This document shows positions 9,359 to 17,568 of a DNA stretch of 64,000 bases, piece by piece (position 1 is the first letter of the stretch; every line of letters begins with the position of its first letter). The stretch comes from Alphaproteobacteria bacterium (lineage in GTDB: Bacteria; Pseudomonadota; Alphaproteobacteria; Bin65): positions 62,001 to 126,000 of the forward strand of contig JAJEGH010000027.1 in NCBI GenBank assembly GCA_022819985.1, in the 5' to 3' direction. The translations under genes and the position numbers were made by a program. Under the pieces are notes generated by a model, which was not told the DNA's origin, did not search any database, and saw only the letters and a list, made by a program, of their open reading frames with translations.

Positions 9359-10581
9359 TTTCCGTGGCCGAGGCCCGGTCGCGGATCGTCGGCCGGTTCG
9401 CGCCGCTGCCCGCCGAGATCGTGCCGCTTTCCGCCGCCGCCGGCCGGGTGCTGGCGCGCGACGTGCCGGCGCGCCTGACCCAGCCGCCGGTCGCGGTTTC
9501 GGCGATGGACGGCTACGCGGTGCGCGCCGCCGATACGCAGACGCCGGGCGCGCGCCTGAGGCAGATCGGCGAAGCGCCGGCCGGCCGGCCGTTCGGCGGC
9601 GCGGTCGGGCCGGGCGAGACGGTGCGCATCTTCACCGGCGGGCCGGTGCCGGACGGCGCCGACGCGATCCTGATCCAGGAAAATGCCGAACGGGACGGCG
9701 ATACCGTCATCGCGGCCGGGCCGGTGCCGGAAGGACGCTACATCCGCCCGGCCGGGCTCGATTTCTCGGAGGGCGAAATCCTGCTGCCGGCGGGCCGCGT
9801 GCTGCGGCCGCGCGATATCGGCCTCGCCGCCGCGGTGAACGCGCCCTGGCTGCCGGTGGTGCGCAAGCCGGTCGTGGCGATCCTGGCGACGGGCGACGAG
9901 ATCGTCCTGCCCGGCGACCCGGTGGGGCCGGACCGGATCGTCAGTTCCAACAGCTGGGCGCTCGCCGCCTTCGTCGAGCGCAACGGCGGAACGGCGCAGA
10001 ATCTCGGTATCGCCGGCGACGACCCGGCGGCGCTGCAGGCCGCCGTCCGCGGCATGGGCCGGGCCGACCTGCTGGTCACCACCGGCGGCGCCTCGGTCGG
10101 CGAGCACGACCTGATCCGGTCGGCCCTCGGCGAGATCGGCCTCGATGTCGATTTCTGGAAGATCGCCATGCGGCCGGGCAAGCCGCTGATCTTCGGCGCG
10201 CTGGAGCAGGAGAGCGGATCGACGCCCTTCCTCGGCCTGCCGGGCAACCCGGTGTCGGCGCTGGTCTGCGCCCTGATGTTCATGGCGCCGGTCTTGCAGC
10301 GCATGCTTGACCGCCCGGCCGACGGCCCGCCCACCGAAACCGCGATCCTGGGCGCGGATCTGGCGGCCAACGACGAGCGGGAGGATTATCTGCGCGCCAC
10401 CCTGTCCGCCGACGATGCCGGCCGGCCGGTCGCGACGCCGTTCGCAAAGCAGGACAGCTCGATGCTCTCGCGCCTGGCGGCGGCCGACGCGCTGATCGTC
10501 CGCCCGCCCCGCGCGCGCCCGGCGGCGGCCGGCGACAGCGTCGCCATCATTCCGTTATCGAAAGACCCGGTCGCTATTTGA
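9355..10581 (+). CDS. moeA: molybdopterin molybdenumtransferase MoeA
   Basis: Inserts molybdate into adenylylated molybdopterin, the last common step of cofactor synthesis. The protein has 408 residues, normal for MoeA. Signatures include [12 protein letters not shown] near the start, [14 protein letters not shown], the MoCF-binding [11 protein letters not shown], and the C-terminal domain after [12 protein letters not shown]. The ATG at 9355 overlaps the moaC stop by four bases; the longer open frame upstream is a shadow of moaC. A lexA gene follows after a 123-bp promoter region, so moeA probably ends the operon. Confidence 0.96.
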
Positions 10582-10600
10582 CAAATTTTTCAAAGAACAC

Positions 10601-10629
10601 TTGACGGCTTGACCGAACCAAAGTAGAAC
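10601..10629 (+). promoter_or_regulatory. lexA promoter
   Basis: TTGACG at 10601-10606 and TAGAAC at 10624-10629 are 17 bp apart, a good housekeeping-sigma layout, 75 bp before the lexA start codon. The -10 box lies within the SOS box, so LexA binding would block RNA polymerase. A second TTGACA-like box at 10578-10583 is also present, but without an equally good partner. Confidence 0.6.
10615..10629 (+). promoter_or_regulatory. LexA binding site (SOS box)
   Basis: GAAC-CAAAGTA-GAAC is an exact GAAC-N7-GAAC, which read on the other strand is GTTC-N7-GTTC, the alphaproteobacterial SOS box. It overlaps the -10 region of the lexA promoter and so gives the expected autorepression. No second copy was noticed in front of other genes in the window. 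Confidence 0.88.
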
Positions 10630-10704
10630 ACATATCGGTTTATATTTTGTTCCCTGAAGTTATGTGACCAGCCTTCACGGAACACGCGACGCAGAGAGGT
10701 CGAA

Positions 10705-11418
10705 ATGCTCACGCGCAAACAGCATGAATTGCTTGTCTACATCAACGACCGTATCGCCGAATCCGGCGTCTCGCCGAGCTTCGACGAGATGAAGGACGCG
10801 CTGAACCTGCGCTCGAAATCGGGCATCCACCGCCTGATCACCGGGCTCGAGGAGCGCGGATTCCTGCGCCGGCTGCCCCACCGGGCGCGCGCGCTGGAGG
10901 TCGTGCGCATGCCGGAGACCGCCGCGGTCGGAACGTCGCCGGGCACGCCGGCGCGCAACAACAAGTTCCTGCCCAGCGTGATCGACGGCGGGCGCACCGG
11001 ATTGCCGGCCGGCAGGCAGGTCGAGGCGGCGAACGACACCGCGGCCCTGCCGCTCTACGGCCGGATCGCCGCGGGTACGCCGATCGAGGCGCTGCGCGAC
11101 ACCTCGCACACGGTGGAGGTTCCGCCCAGCATGCTCGGCCGGGGCGAGCACTACGCCCTGGAGGTCGACGGCGATTCGATGGTCGAGGCCGGCATCATGG
11201 ACGGCGACACGGTCGTCATCCAGCGCTGCGACAAGGCCGACAACGGGACCATCGTCGTCGCCCTGGTCGACGAGGCGGAGGTGACGCTGAAGCGCCTGCG
11301 CCAGCGCGGCAACTCGATCGCCCTGGAGCCGGCCAACACGAAATACAAGACTCGCATCTTCCACCCGGACCAGGTGCGCATCCAGGGCCGCCTGATCGGC
11401 CTGATCCGGCAGTTCTAG
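10705..11418 (+). CDS. lexA: SOS repressor LexA
   Basis: Represses DNA-damage genes until RecA filaments trigger self-cleavage. The 237-residue protein has a winged helix at 1-65, starting [13 protein letters not shown] with the recognition region [19 protein letters not shown]. It has a long linker, as usual in alphaproteobacteria, and the S24 peptidase domain. The cleavage bond is Ala123-Gly124 in [12 protein letters not shown], the catalytic Ser158 lies in [10 protein letters not shown], and Lys196 in VTLKRL. The ATG at 10705 follows GAGAGGTCGAA. Transcription is autoregulated through the SOS box at 10615-10629. A double hairpin ends the gene. Confidence 0.97.
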   Translation: MLTRKQHELLVYINDRIAESGVSPSFDEMKDALNLRSKSGIHRLITGLEERGFLRRLPHRARALEVVRMPETAAVGTSPGTPARNNKFLPSVIDGGRTGLPAGRQVEAANDTAALPLYGRIAAGTPIEALRDTSHTVEVPPSMLGRGEHYALEVDGDSMVEAGIMDGDTVVIQRCDKADNGTIVVALVDEAEVTLKRLRQRGNSIALEPANTKYKTRIFHPDQVRIQGRLIGLIRQF

Positions 11419-11423
11419 GCGTT

Positions 11424-11473
11424 CGGTACGGCGTATCGCAGGACCGTACCGGAAGGGCGCTACCGCCCTTCCG
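11424..11473. terminator. paired hairpins between convergent genes
   Basis: CGGTACGG (11424-11431) pairs with CCGTACCG (11444-11451), and directly after, CGGAAGGGCG (11450-11459) pairs with CGCCCTTCCG (11464-11473) across a CTAC loop. The second stem is perfect and is followed by GCGCTTT. It covers the last codons of the HEPN gene on the other strand and separates it from lexA, so it can serve both directions. Confidence 0.6.
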
Positions 11474-11897
11474 GCGCTTTGCCCGCGCCGGTTCCGGTAA
11501 CGCGAACGGAGACCTCCTCGGTTACCCGAATCAATGCCTCAACCAGGTGCGAGTCCGTTTCGGCAACGCCTTCGTATTCGGCGACGTTCCGCGCGCGATG
11601 CGCCCGGTCCAGCACGCGCCACTTTTCGTTCGGAAAGTCCAGCGTGTGGCGAAGGCACTGAAACACCAGATAGCGGTTATTGGAGCGGTAGCCGGCCATC
11701 CGCAATGCCGCCAAGGACAGGGCATGGGCGGCGTTGTAGGCCAGATCGAACCGCGATTCGAGGCTGAGGCCGGCGTTTTTCGCGTCCCTGAGCCGTGCGG
11801 TTCCCGAACGGACCAGGCCCGAAACTTCCCCCGGCGTTGCCGCTTCGGCCTTGAGACCGCCGGTTCTCACCAGATTGTCCGGATGCTCATGGGCCAT
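11460..11897 (-). CDS. HEPN-domain protein of a nucleotidyltransferase pair
   Basis: A 145-residue, mostly helical protein whose start overlaps the end of the upstream nucleotidyltransferase gene by 11 bp. It has the size, position and core sequence of HEPN partners in MNT/HEPN toxin-antitoxin-like pairs. The segment LDRAHRARNVAEYEG (96-110) corresponds to the HEPN active helix; the classical R-x4-6-H is replaced by R-N-x3-Y with an upstream His, a variation seen in SAV_6107-like members. SRFDLAYNAAHALSLAAL at 48-65 is the other core helix. If active it would be an RNase or the target of AMP transfer by its partner. The function is inferred from the pairing. Confidence 0.7.
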   Translation of the reverse strand: MAHEHPDNLVRTGGLKAEAATPGEVSGLVRSGTARLRDAKNAGLSLESRFDLAYNAAHALSLAALRMAGYRSNNRYLVFQCLRHTLDFPNEKWRVLDRAHRARNVAEYEGVAETDSHLVEALIRVTEEVSVRVTGTGAGKAPEGR

Positions 11898-12528
11898 CGG
11901 GGTTTCCCATGAGAACGATGTGCGGGCTTTCGAGCACCCGGGTCAGAAATCCCGCGCCGGCCGCGCGCCGGCGGTAAAATTCTTCCGGCGTGTAGAGCGT
12001 CGGATTGATTTGCCGCCCAAGCCGCATCTCGGCTGGCGCAAGGGCCGCGTAGACCGCTTCCAGCGTCAACCGGTCGGACACCAGGAGCAGATCGATGTCG
12101 CTAGCGGCCGTATCCGCCCGCCGGGCGACCGATCCGTGAAGCACGGCCAGGAAAAGGCCGTCCGCCAGCGGTTCGAGGGCATTGCGAACGGTCTCCTCGA
12201 CTCCGACGGTCTTGCGCACGATGGCGCAAATTTCGTCGAAGAGCGGCGATCCGGCGTTTGCCCGGTAGTATTTGCGGTTGCCGACCCGGGACACGACGGC
12301 GAGGCCGCTTCCGGCAAGCCGGGCGAGTTCGCGCTGCACCGCGCCCCGGCCCGAACCCGCCAGGGCGATGATCTCGGTGACGAAGAAACCGCGGCCCGGC
12401 TGGCCGAACAACAGGCCGAGAACGCGCTGCTGGGTCGAGGTGAACAGCGCGTCGGCCAGGGGCGAAGCGCCGAGATTGCCGTTTCGGTGCGGCGCGGCCG
12501 TTCCGGCAGATGGCGTTTCAATACCCAT
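11887..12528 (-). CDS. winged-helix plus minimal nucleotidyltransferase protein
   Basis: A 213-residue fusion. Residues 25-90 form an ArsR/MarR-like winged helix (STQQRVLGLLFGQPG through RVGNRKYYRAN). Residues 115-200 are a polymerase-beta-type nucleotidyltransferase with VLHGSVARRADTAASDID, that is GS at 132-133 and D-I-D at 144-146. In MNT/HEPN pairs the transferase adenylylates and silences the HEPN partner. The ATG at 12528 is preferred to one 63 bp upstream because the palindrome at 12541-12559 would otherwise be coding. The DNA-binding domain plus that palindrome suggest autorepression of the two-gene operon. Confidence 0.8.
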   Translation of the reverse strand: MGIETPSAGTAAPHRNGNLGASPLADALFTSTQQRVLGLLFGQPGRGFFVTEIIALAGSGRGAVQRELARLAGSGLAVVSRVGNRKYYRANAGSPLFDEICAIVRKTVGVEETVRNALEPLADGLFLAVLHGSVARRADTAASDIDLLLVSDRLTLEAVYAALAPAEMRLGRQINPTLYTPEEFYRRRAAGAGFLTRVLESPHIVLMGNPDGP

Positions 12529-12540
12529 ATCGGGGATAAT

Positions 12541-12559
12541 AGTACCCGGAAAAGGTACT
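12541..12559 (-). promoter_or_regulatory. palindromic operator before the nucleotidyltransferase gene
   Basis: AGTACC-CGGAAAA-GGTACT is a perfect 6-bp inverted repeat with a 7-bp spacer, ending 12 bp before the ATG at 12528. On the minus strand it runs into TACTATTAT, a possible -10 region. The downstream protein has a winged helix, so self-binding is the simplest reading. Confidence 0.5.
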
Positions 12560-12688
12560 TGCAAGACTCCCGCCGCAGCGCCCGGCGGCAAAATGCCGAG
12601 CGGGCTCGACCGGCCGCCGCTTCGCCGGCGTCCGTTTATCCCTACAATGGCGCCCGCAGGGTCAACTGCGCGCGAGAATTGCTTTCCA

Positions 12689-13513
12689 ATGACCGCCCTC
12701 GTCGACGACAGCAGCCGCTTCGGAACCTACCGCCCGAATGCGGCGCAGCGCCGGCTGTACCGGCTCATGCCGGCGCTCTACCGGGGCGGCTGGACCGGTA
12801 AGCGGATCTTCGGGCGCCTGCGCTGGCTCGACCGGAAACTGGCGTCGCGCGGCATCGCCGATGTGGAGCGTTTCGGGCTGCGCTGGCGCCTCTACCGCAC
12901 GGGCAACGTCTCGGACAGCCGCCTGCTCCTGCGTCCGGACAGTTTCGACCCGGTCGAGACGGACCTGCTGCTGCGCCGGGTGCGGCCGGGCTTCGCCTTC
13001 GTCGATGTCGGAGCGAATTGCGGCTTCTACGCGATCCGCATCGCGGCGGCCGGCGGCCGGGTTATCGCCGTCGAGCCGCATCCCGAGATGTTCCGCCGGC
13101 TGCAGTTCAACGCCGGGCTCAATCCCGGACACGCCCTGCGCCTTCTGCAATGCGCGGTCGGCGACCGGCCGGGCGAGATCGGCATCGCCGAGGATTCCCG
13201 CAACCTGGGCCGCACCAGGATCGACGGCACGGGCGCGATCCGGACGGAGATGCGCCCGCTGCTCGATATCGTGCGCGCCGAGGGGCTGGACCGGCTCGGC
13301 GCTCTGAAGGTCGATGTCGAAGGCTTCGAGGATCGCGTGCTGGCGCCGTTCCTCAAGGAGGCGCCGGACGGGCTGCTGCCCGACGTCATCGTCGCGGAGC
13401 ACACCTGGAGCGGAAACTGGGCGCAGGACTGGCGGCAGGCCGCCGGCGCGCGCGGCTACCGCGAACGGACCCGCACGCCGACCGGTAACGTCATCCTGAT
13501 CCGCGACCCCTGA
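12689..13513 (+). CDS. FkbM family methyltransferase
   Basis: SAM-dependent O-methyltransferase-like protein of 274 residues. The SAM-binding motif is FVDVGANCGFYAIRIA at about 107-122, followed by VIAVEPHPEMFRRL with the acidic ribose-binding residue. ALKVDVEGFEDRVL and VIVAEHT are the conserved back half, and the end TPTGNVILIRDP is typical. The ATG at 12689 is the first start giving a sensible N-terminus; the much longer open frame to 12272 overlaps the divergent gene. FkbM proteins often methylate sugars or polyketide-type products, but no sugar or antibiotic genes lie nearby, so the substrate is open. Confidence 0.85.
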   Translation: MTALVDDSSRFGTYRPNAAQRRLYRLMPALYRGGWTGKRIFGRLRWLDRKLASRGIADVERFGLRWRLYRTGNVSDSRLLLRPDSFDPVETDLLLRRVRPGFAFVDVGANCGFYAIRIAAAGGRVIAVEPHPEMFRRLQFNAGLNPGHALRLLQCAVGDRPGEIGIAEDSRNLGRTRIDGTGAIRTEMRPLLDIVRAEGLDRLGALKVDVEGFEDRVLAPFLKEAPDGLLPDVIVAEHTWSGNWAQDWRQAAGARGYRERTRTPTGNVILIRDP

Positions 13514-13580
13514 CGGCGGCCCGCCGCGACCTCCGCCCGGCCGCTGCCGGCCCGGCCGCACCGGCACCGGTGAATCCGGG

Positions 13581-13880
13581 CTAGGGCGCGTCCATTCTCG
13601 ATGGAAGCGCCGATGCAGCTATGCGTGCCCTTCGACACGCCCCGGCTTGGCGGCCGGGGCTACTCAGGATGAGAAAGAGGGGGTGTTGAGAAATTCGAAC
13701 ACACAAACCCCTCATCCCGAGTAGGCGCGCCAGCGCCGTATCGAGAGCCTGCCCTGAGCGAAGCCGAAGGGGGGGCCGTATCGAGAGCCTGCCCTGAGCG
13801 AAGTCGAAGGGGGGCCGTATCTAGAGCCTGTCGAAGGGGACGCCACACCGTAACGATTCTGTCCGGGACGGATACGCCTA
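13581..13880. repeat. dispersed palindromic repeat, copy B (expanded)
   Basis: The largest copy of the element at 6447-6694. Its ends are CTAGGGCGCGTCC and GGACGGATACGCCTAG, inverted relatives with CTAG at both tips. The same CTTCGATACG/CTCAGGATGAG and CTCATCCCGAGTAGGCGCG arms are present. It is enlarged by tandem units GCCGTATCGAGAGCCTGCCC followed by TGAGCGAAG(C/T)CGAAGG at about 13736-13830: two near-complete and a third partial. It fills the gap between the FkbM gene and the epimerase gene and touches the latter's stop codon. Confidence 0.75.
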
Positions 13881-14843
13881 GCCCCAGAGCCCGGCCGGCG
13901 GCGGATGGACGCCCGCCTCGTCGTATCGGAGCGGAACGGCCCGGTCTTCGGCCAGCAGGAGCGGCCCGTCGAGATCCGTCACCTCCGCATCCTGGGCCAG
14001 CAGCACGGCCGGCGCCATGGCGAGGGACGACCCGACCATGCAACCGACCATGATCCCGTACCCCTGCGCCCGCGCGGCCTCCTTCAGCGCCAGCGCCTCC
14101 GTCAGGCCGCCGGTCTTGTCCAGCTTGATGTTGACTATGTCGTACTTTCCGGCCAGTCCGGCGAGCGAGGCCCGGTCGTGGCAGCTTTCGTCGGCGCAGA
14201 CGGGGACCGGCCGTTTCATGTCCCGCAACGGCCCGTCGGCGTCGGCCGGCAACGGCTGTTCGACCGTTTCCACGCCCAGGCGCCCGAGGAACGGCATGAG
14301 TTCGGCGAAGGTTTCGGCGGTCCAGCCCTCGTTCGCGTCGACGACGATGCGCGCTTCGGGCGCGCCGGACCTGACCGCCTCCAGCCGCTCCCGGTCGCCC
14401 GCGCCGCCGAGCTTGACCTTGAGCAGCGGGCGATGGGCGTTGCGCGCCGCGGCGGCTTCCATCTCCCGCGGCTCGTCCAGGGACAGCGTATAGGCAGTGA
14501 CCACCGGGCCCGGCTCGGGCAGCCCGGCAATCTCCCATGCCCGCCGGCCGGCCGTTTTCGCCTCCAGGTCCCAGAGCGCGCAGTCCACGGCGTTGCGGGC
14601 GGCGCCGGCCGGAAGCAGCTCCTGGAGGCGCGCCCGGTCGAGGGGCCGGGGCAACGCCTCGATCCCGGCGGCCACCGATGCCGCCGTCTCGCCGTAACGC
14701 GGATAGGGGACGCATTCGCCGTAGCCGCGCACGCCGTCCGCCTCGACGCAAACGGTCAGGACGCGGGCTTCGGTCTTCGACCCGCGGGAGATCGAGAAGG
14801 CCCGCGCCAGCCCAAAGCGCTCTGCCGCAACGTCCAGTTTCAT
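13878..14843 (-). CDS. enolase-superfamily epimerase, DgcA-like (N-acetyl-D-Glu racemase)
   Basis: A 321-residue enolase-superfamily racemase of the dipeptide-epimerase branch. It has the paired catalytic lysines in LLKVKLGG and in VNIKLDKTGGL, and metal ligands in IVVDANEGWT, VEQPL and CADES. TRG-like loop residues are replaced by SRGSKTEARVL near the start. The DUF1611 gene lies 73 bp upstream on the same strand. DUF1611 next to this epimerase is the DgcN/DgcA arrangement reported for D-glutamate catabolism in marine bacteria, where N-acetyl-D-Glu is turned to the L form. The alternative is an L-Ala-D/L-Glu (muropeptide) epimerase. The pairing favours DgcA. Confidence 0.78.
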   Translation of the reverse strand: MKLDVAAERFGLARAFSISRGSKTEARVLTVCVEADGVRGYGECVPYPRYGETAASVAAGIEALPRPLDRARLQELLPAGAARNAVDCALWDLEAKTAGRRAWEIAGLPEPGPVVTAYTLSLDEPREMEAAAARNAHRPLLKVKLGGAGDRERLEAVRSGAPEARIVVDANEGWTAETFAELMPFLGRLGVETVEQPLPADADGPLRDMKRPVPVCADESCHDRASLAGLAGKYDIVNIKLDKTGGLTEALALKEAARAQGYGIMVGCMVGSSLAMAPAVLLAQDAEVTDLDGPLLLAEDRAVPLRYDEAGVHPPPAGLWG

Positions 14844-14916
14844 GTCCGCAGCGGCTGCCCCGCAACCGGCGGCATTCGGGGCCGGGCCTCAGCCACGGAG
14901 CCGGCGCGCCCGGCCG

Positions 14917-15915
14917 TCATTCCGGCAGCGCATCGACCAGGCGCCCGGCGCCGTAGCGGAACGGGTCGGTGGCCGGCAGGCCCAGGCTGTCCTCGATTTT
15001 CGCCAGGCAGTCGGCCGCGTCGCGGTCGCCGAGTTCCCGCGTGTTCACGGAAACCGCGCAGACCCGGCAATCCGGATTGACGACGCGCGCCAGCGTCAAG
15101 GCCAGGTCCCGCAGCTCGGCAAGGCCCGGAAGACGATAACCGGGCAGCCCGCGCATATATTCCCGGGTCGGTTCGTGGCACAGCACCAGGGCGTCCGGCC
15201 GGCCGCCATGGACCAGCGCCAGGGTGACGCCCGAAAAGGAGGCGTGGAACAGGGAGCCCTGGCCCTCGATCATGTCCCAGTGGTCGTCGTCGTTGTCCGG
15301 CGTAAGCTGTTCGATCGAGCCCGCCATGAAATCTGCGACGACGGCGTCGAGCGGCACCCCGTCGCCCGCGATCAGGATCCCGGTCTGGCCGGTCGCGCGA
15401 AAGGTCGATTTCCGGCCGCGCCGCCGCATTTCCCGGTCCATGGCGAGCGCCGTATACATCTTGCCGACCGATACATCCGTACCGACGCCCAGACAGCGCC
15501 GGCCGCGCCGGGGTTGCCCGTTGCCGATCGGGTAGCGGACCGCCGGCACGCGCACGTCGTGCAGCGCGCGGCCGTTGCGCTCCGCAAGCGCGGCAAGGTC
15601 CGCCTCGTCGCGGAGCAGGTTGTGCAGGCCGCTCGCAATGTCGAAGCCGGCTTCGAGCGCCTCCGCGAGAACCGACTTCCACGCCTCCGAAATGACCCCG
15701 CCGCGGTTCGCGACGCCGATCACGAGGGTTTTCGCCCCGGCCTCGCGCGCCTCGCGGATCGACATGTCGGGAAGATCGACATCCGCGTTGCACCCCGCCA
15801 TCCGGTACTGTCCCAGGGCGGCATCGGGGCGCCAGTCGCGGATGCCCCGGGCGACCTTGACCGCCAGCGCATCGGGCGCATCGCCGAGGAACAGAAGATA
15901 GGGCTGCCCGATCAT
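14917..15915 (-). CDS. DUF1611 protein, DgcN-like N-acetyltransferase
   Basis: A 332-residue DUF1611 protein. The front half has a Rossmann-like part (TLVIGVANRGGVISEAW). The back half has a P-loop-like motif GVGTDVSVGKMYTA and the conserved IEGQGSLFHASFSGVTLAL and GHEP-like LCHEPTREYMRG. Members paired with an epimerase have been described as DgcN, which N-acetylates D-glutamate before racemisation by DgcA. The epimerase follows 73 bp downstream on the same strand, in line with a two-gene operon. Such a pathway lets cells use D-Glu from peptidoglycan debris. Family is certain; reaction is taken from the described pair. Confidence 0.82.
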   Translation of the reverse strand: MIGQPYLLFLGDAPDALAVKVARGIRDWRPDAALGQYRMAGCNADVDLPDMSIREAREAGAKTLVIGVANRGGVISEAWKSVLAEALEAGFDIASGLHNLLRDEADLAALAERNGRALHDVRVPAVRYPIGNGQPRRGRRCLGVGTDVSVGKMYTALAMDREMRRRGRKSTFRATGQTGILIAGDGVPLDAVVADFMAGSIEQLTPDNDDDHWDMIEGQGSLFHASFSGVTLALVHGGRPDALVLCHEPTREYMRGLPGYRLPGLAELRDLALTLARVVNPDCRVCAVSVNTRELGDRDAADCLAKIEDSLGLPATDPFRYGAGRLVDALPE

Positions 15916-15989
15916 GCGCCGTCCCGCCTTTCCGCTGCGCCGCGGCTCCGCTGCAGCTCTGTTTCCGGGGCCGCCCTACCCCTCCGGTG

Positions 15990-16093
15990 CCGCTTCGTAC
16001 CGGGCGGCGAGCGCCGGGCGCCGGTCCCGGGCGGAAATGCCGAGGCTACACCCCCGGCAGACCGGCAACGTCATCCCGATCCGCGATATGTGA
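15990..16093. pseudogene. two short coding relics (GST-like and FkbM-like)
   Basis: On the minus strand, 15988-16035 reads RDRRPALAARYEAA, close to DRRPALAAWYDAV of the GST coded at 18602-19390. On the plus strand, 16062-16093 reads QTGNVIPIRDM and then stops, close to TGNVILIRDP at the end of the FkbM protein at 13513. Both are only fragments. They suggest that copies of these genes, or relatives, once stood here and were lost. Both matches are short. Confidence 0.35.
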
Positions 16094-16113
16094 GTGTGGA
16101 AGGAAATATCCGG

Positions 16114-16341
16114 CTAGAAAGCGCCGAAAAGCCGCAACGCCATACCGATATTGAGGGCGGCGACGAATCCTACGGTCCATTTCAGGGCGGTCAGTTCGAC
16201 ACGGACACCGGCAATGTCCGAATTCGTGGCGAGTTCGCCCTGTCCGCTTCGGATCGCCGCGGCGACCGCTTCCGCCTGCTTTCTCTCGAAGCCGGCCGCT
16301 TCGAGTTCGCGGGCGGCGGTGAGGGTGTCGAACATCGTCAT
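16114..16341 (-). CDS. small DUF1640-like coiled-coil membrane protein
   Basis: A 75-residue protein starting MTMFDTLTAARELEAAGF. It has an N-terminal amphipathic helix with AEAVAAAIRSG, the segment LATNSDIAGVRVELTALKW, and one C-terminal membrane helix (TVGFVAALNIGMALRLF). This layout is shared by short bacterial DUF1640/CCDC90-like proteins, which are single-pass proteins of unknown bacterial function. The start is the ATG at 16341; a longer frame upstream lacks the family pattern. No functional partner is evident. Confidence 0.6.
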   Translation of the reverse strand: MTMFDTLTAARELEAAGFERKQAEAVAAAIRSGQGELATNSDIAGVRVELTALKWTVGFVAALNIGMALRLFGAF

Positions 16342-16586
16342 AACCGGGATATAGCACGCCTGCCGAAATCCGCAAAGCCGCGGACCGGCGCCGTCTCTCT
16401 TCGATACGCCGCCCGTTTGCACTGCATCGGCTCGATCCGGCTTCGCCGGACGCTTGATCTGGTCCCCCGGACCGGCCCGGAATCCGGCGCAGTCCCTAGC
16501 TTGTTCCGAGGGCGGGATTGTGCAACATCGGGATCATAACCGGTGGCCGGACAGGCCCGGCCGCGAATGACCCGCCGGGGCAAGTC

Positions 16587-17507
16587 ATGAAATGCCTTTC
16601 CGTTGCGATTGCGGTTCTCGGGGTTGCATCTTCGTCCGCCGCTTCTCCTTTGAACGACGCGGCCCGCAATTGCGCCAATCGTACTTTGACACCTGAATCC
16701 GTAGCAGAAGTTAGGCGGAAAGCGGCAGAAATAGAGGATGCAAAAGCGCAATTTTGTGTCGGCCTCTTGTACGGAACCGGTCTTGGCGTGCCCAAGGACG
16801 ACTCTAAAGCGGCGGCATGGTTCCTGCGTGCCGCTAAGCAAGGCTATGCGCTCGCTCAAATGATGCTGGGCGAAGCGTATAAGATCGGTAAGGGCGTGCC
16901 CCAAAACGACGCGAAAGCAACTGCATGGTTCAATCGCGCCGCAGAGCAAGGTTATGCCGAGGCGCAGGAACGTCTCGGAGATGCCTATAGGTGGGGACGC
17001 GGCGTGGCCCAAGACGATTCCATTGCCGTAGTATGGTACCAACGAGCCGCTGAACAAGGATCGGCCCGTGCTCAGACGGCTCTTGGTTTAGCTTACGAAA
17101 AAGGGCGCGGACTTCCTCGGGACAATGCCAAAGCAGCCGCCTGGTTCGCACTTGCCGCTAAGCAGGGATTTGCGTTGGCGCAGATGAAGCTTGGCCATTG
17201 GTATTCAGAGGGCCGGGGTGTTCCTCGGAATTATAAATTGTCGGTTCTCTGGTATAAGTTAGCGGCCAATCAGGGAAATGCACTTGCACAAGTGGGACTT
17301 GGTCTGGCTTACCATAGAGGACGTGGCGTTCCAGAAGACTTTGTACTTGCCCATATGTGGTACAATCTTGCTGCTGCAAATGGTTCGGTCTCTGGGAGAA
17401 AATTGCTCCGTCTAGTCGAACAAATAATGTCTCAAGCGCAACTACAGGAAGCACAGCGCATGGCGCGCGAGTGGAAACCACGCAAACGTACCGTGAGCAA
17501 TCGATAA
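16587..17507 (+). CDS. secreted Sel1-repeat protein
   Basis: A 306-residue protein with a signal peptide (MKCLSVAIAVLGVASSSAAS) followed by about six Sel1 repeats from residue 50 to 280, each like AEAQERLGDAYRWGRGVAQD then AVVWYQRAAEQG. Sel1 solenoids bind other proteins. Periplasmic Sel1 proteins are often linked to signalling, stress or contact-dependent functions. GC is clearly below that of the flanking genes, most strongly towards the 3' end, and the next gene is lower still, so the two look like one acquired segment. The start at 16587 is taken for its signal peptide; an upstream frame to 16518 lacks one. Confidence 0.85.
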   Translation: MKCLSVAIAVLGVASSSAASPLNDAARNCANRTLTPESVAEVRRKAAEIEDAKAQFCVGLLYGTGLGVPKDDSKAAAWFLRAAKQGYALAQMMLGEAYKIGKGVPQNDAKATAWFNRAAEQGYAEAQERLGDAYRWGRGVAQDDSIAVVWYQRAAEQGSARAQTALGLAYEKGRGLPRDNAKAAAWFALAAKQGFALAQMKLGHWYSEGRGVPRNYKLSVLWYKLAANQGNALAQVGLGLAYHRGRGVPEDFVLAHMWYNLAAANGSVSGRKLLRLVEQIMSQAQLQEAQRMAREWKPRKRTVSNR

Positions 17508-17568
17508 ATATAAACAAGCCAAATACCGTTGTGGATCGCGACACCGGCATCTAACACAGGAGATCAAC

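Noticed and set aside
13730..13835. CRISPR array in repeat copy B
   Set aside because: Units are directly abutting with no unique spacers; this is tandem growth of a palindromic repeat.
14842..16539. 565-codon plus-strand open frame
   Set aside because: Antisense of the DUF1611 gene and of the small membrane protein; only the short FkbM-like tail near 16093, in another frame, looks protein-like.
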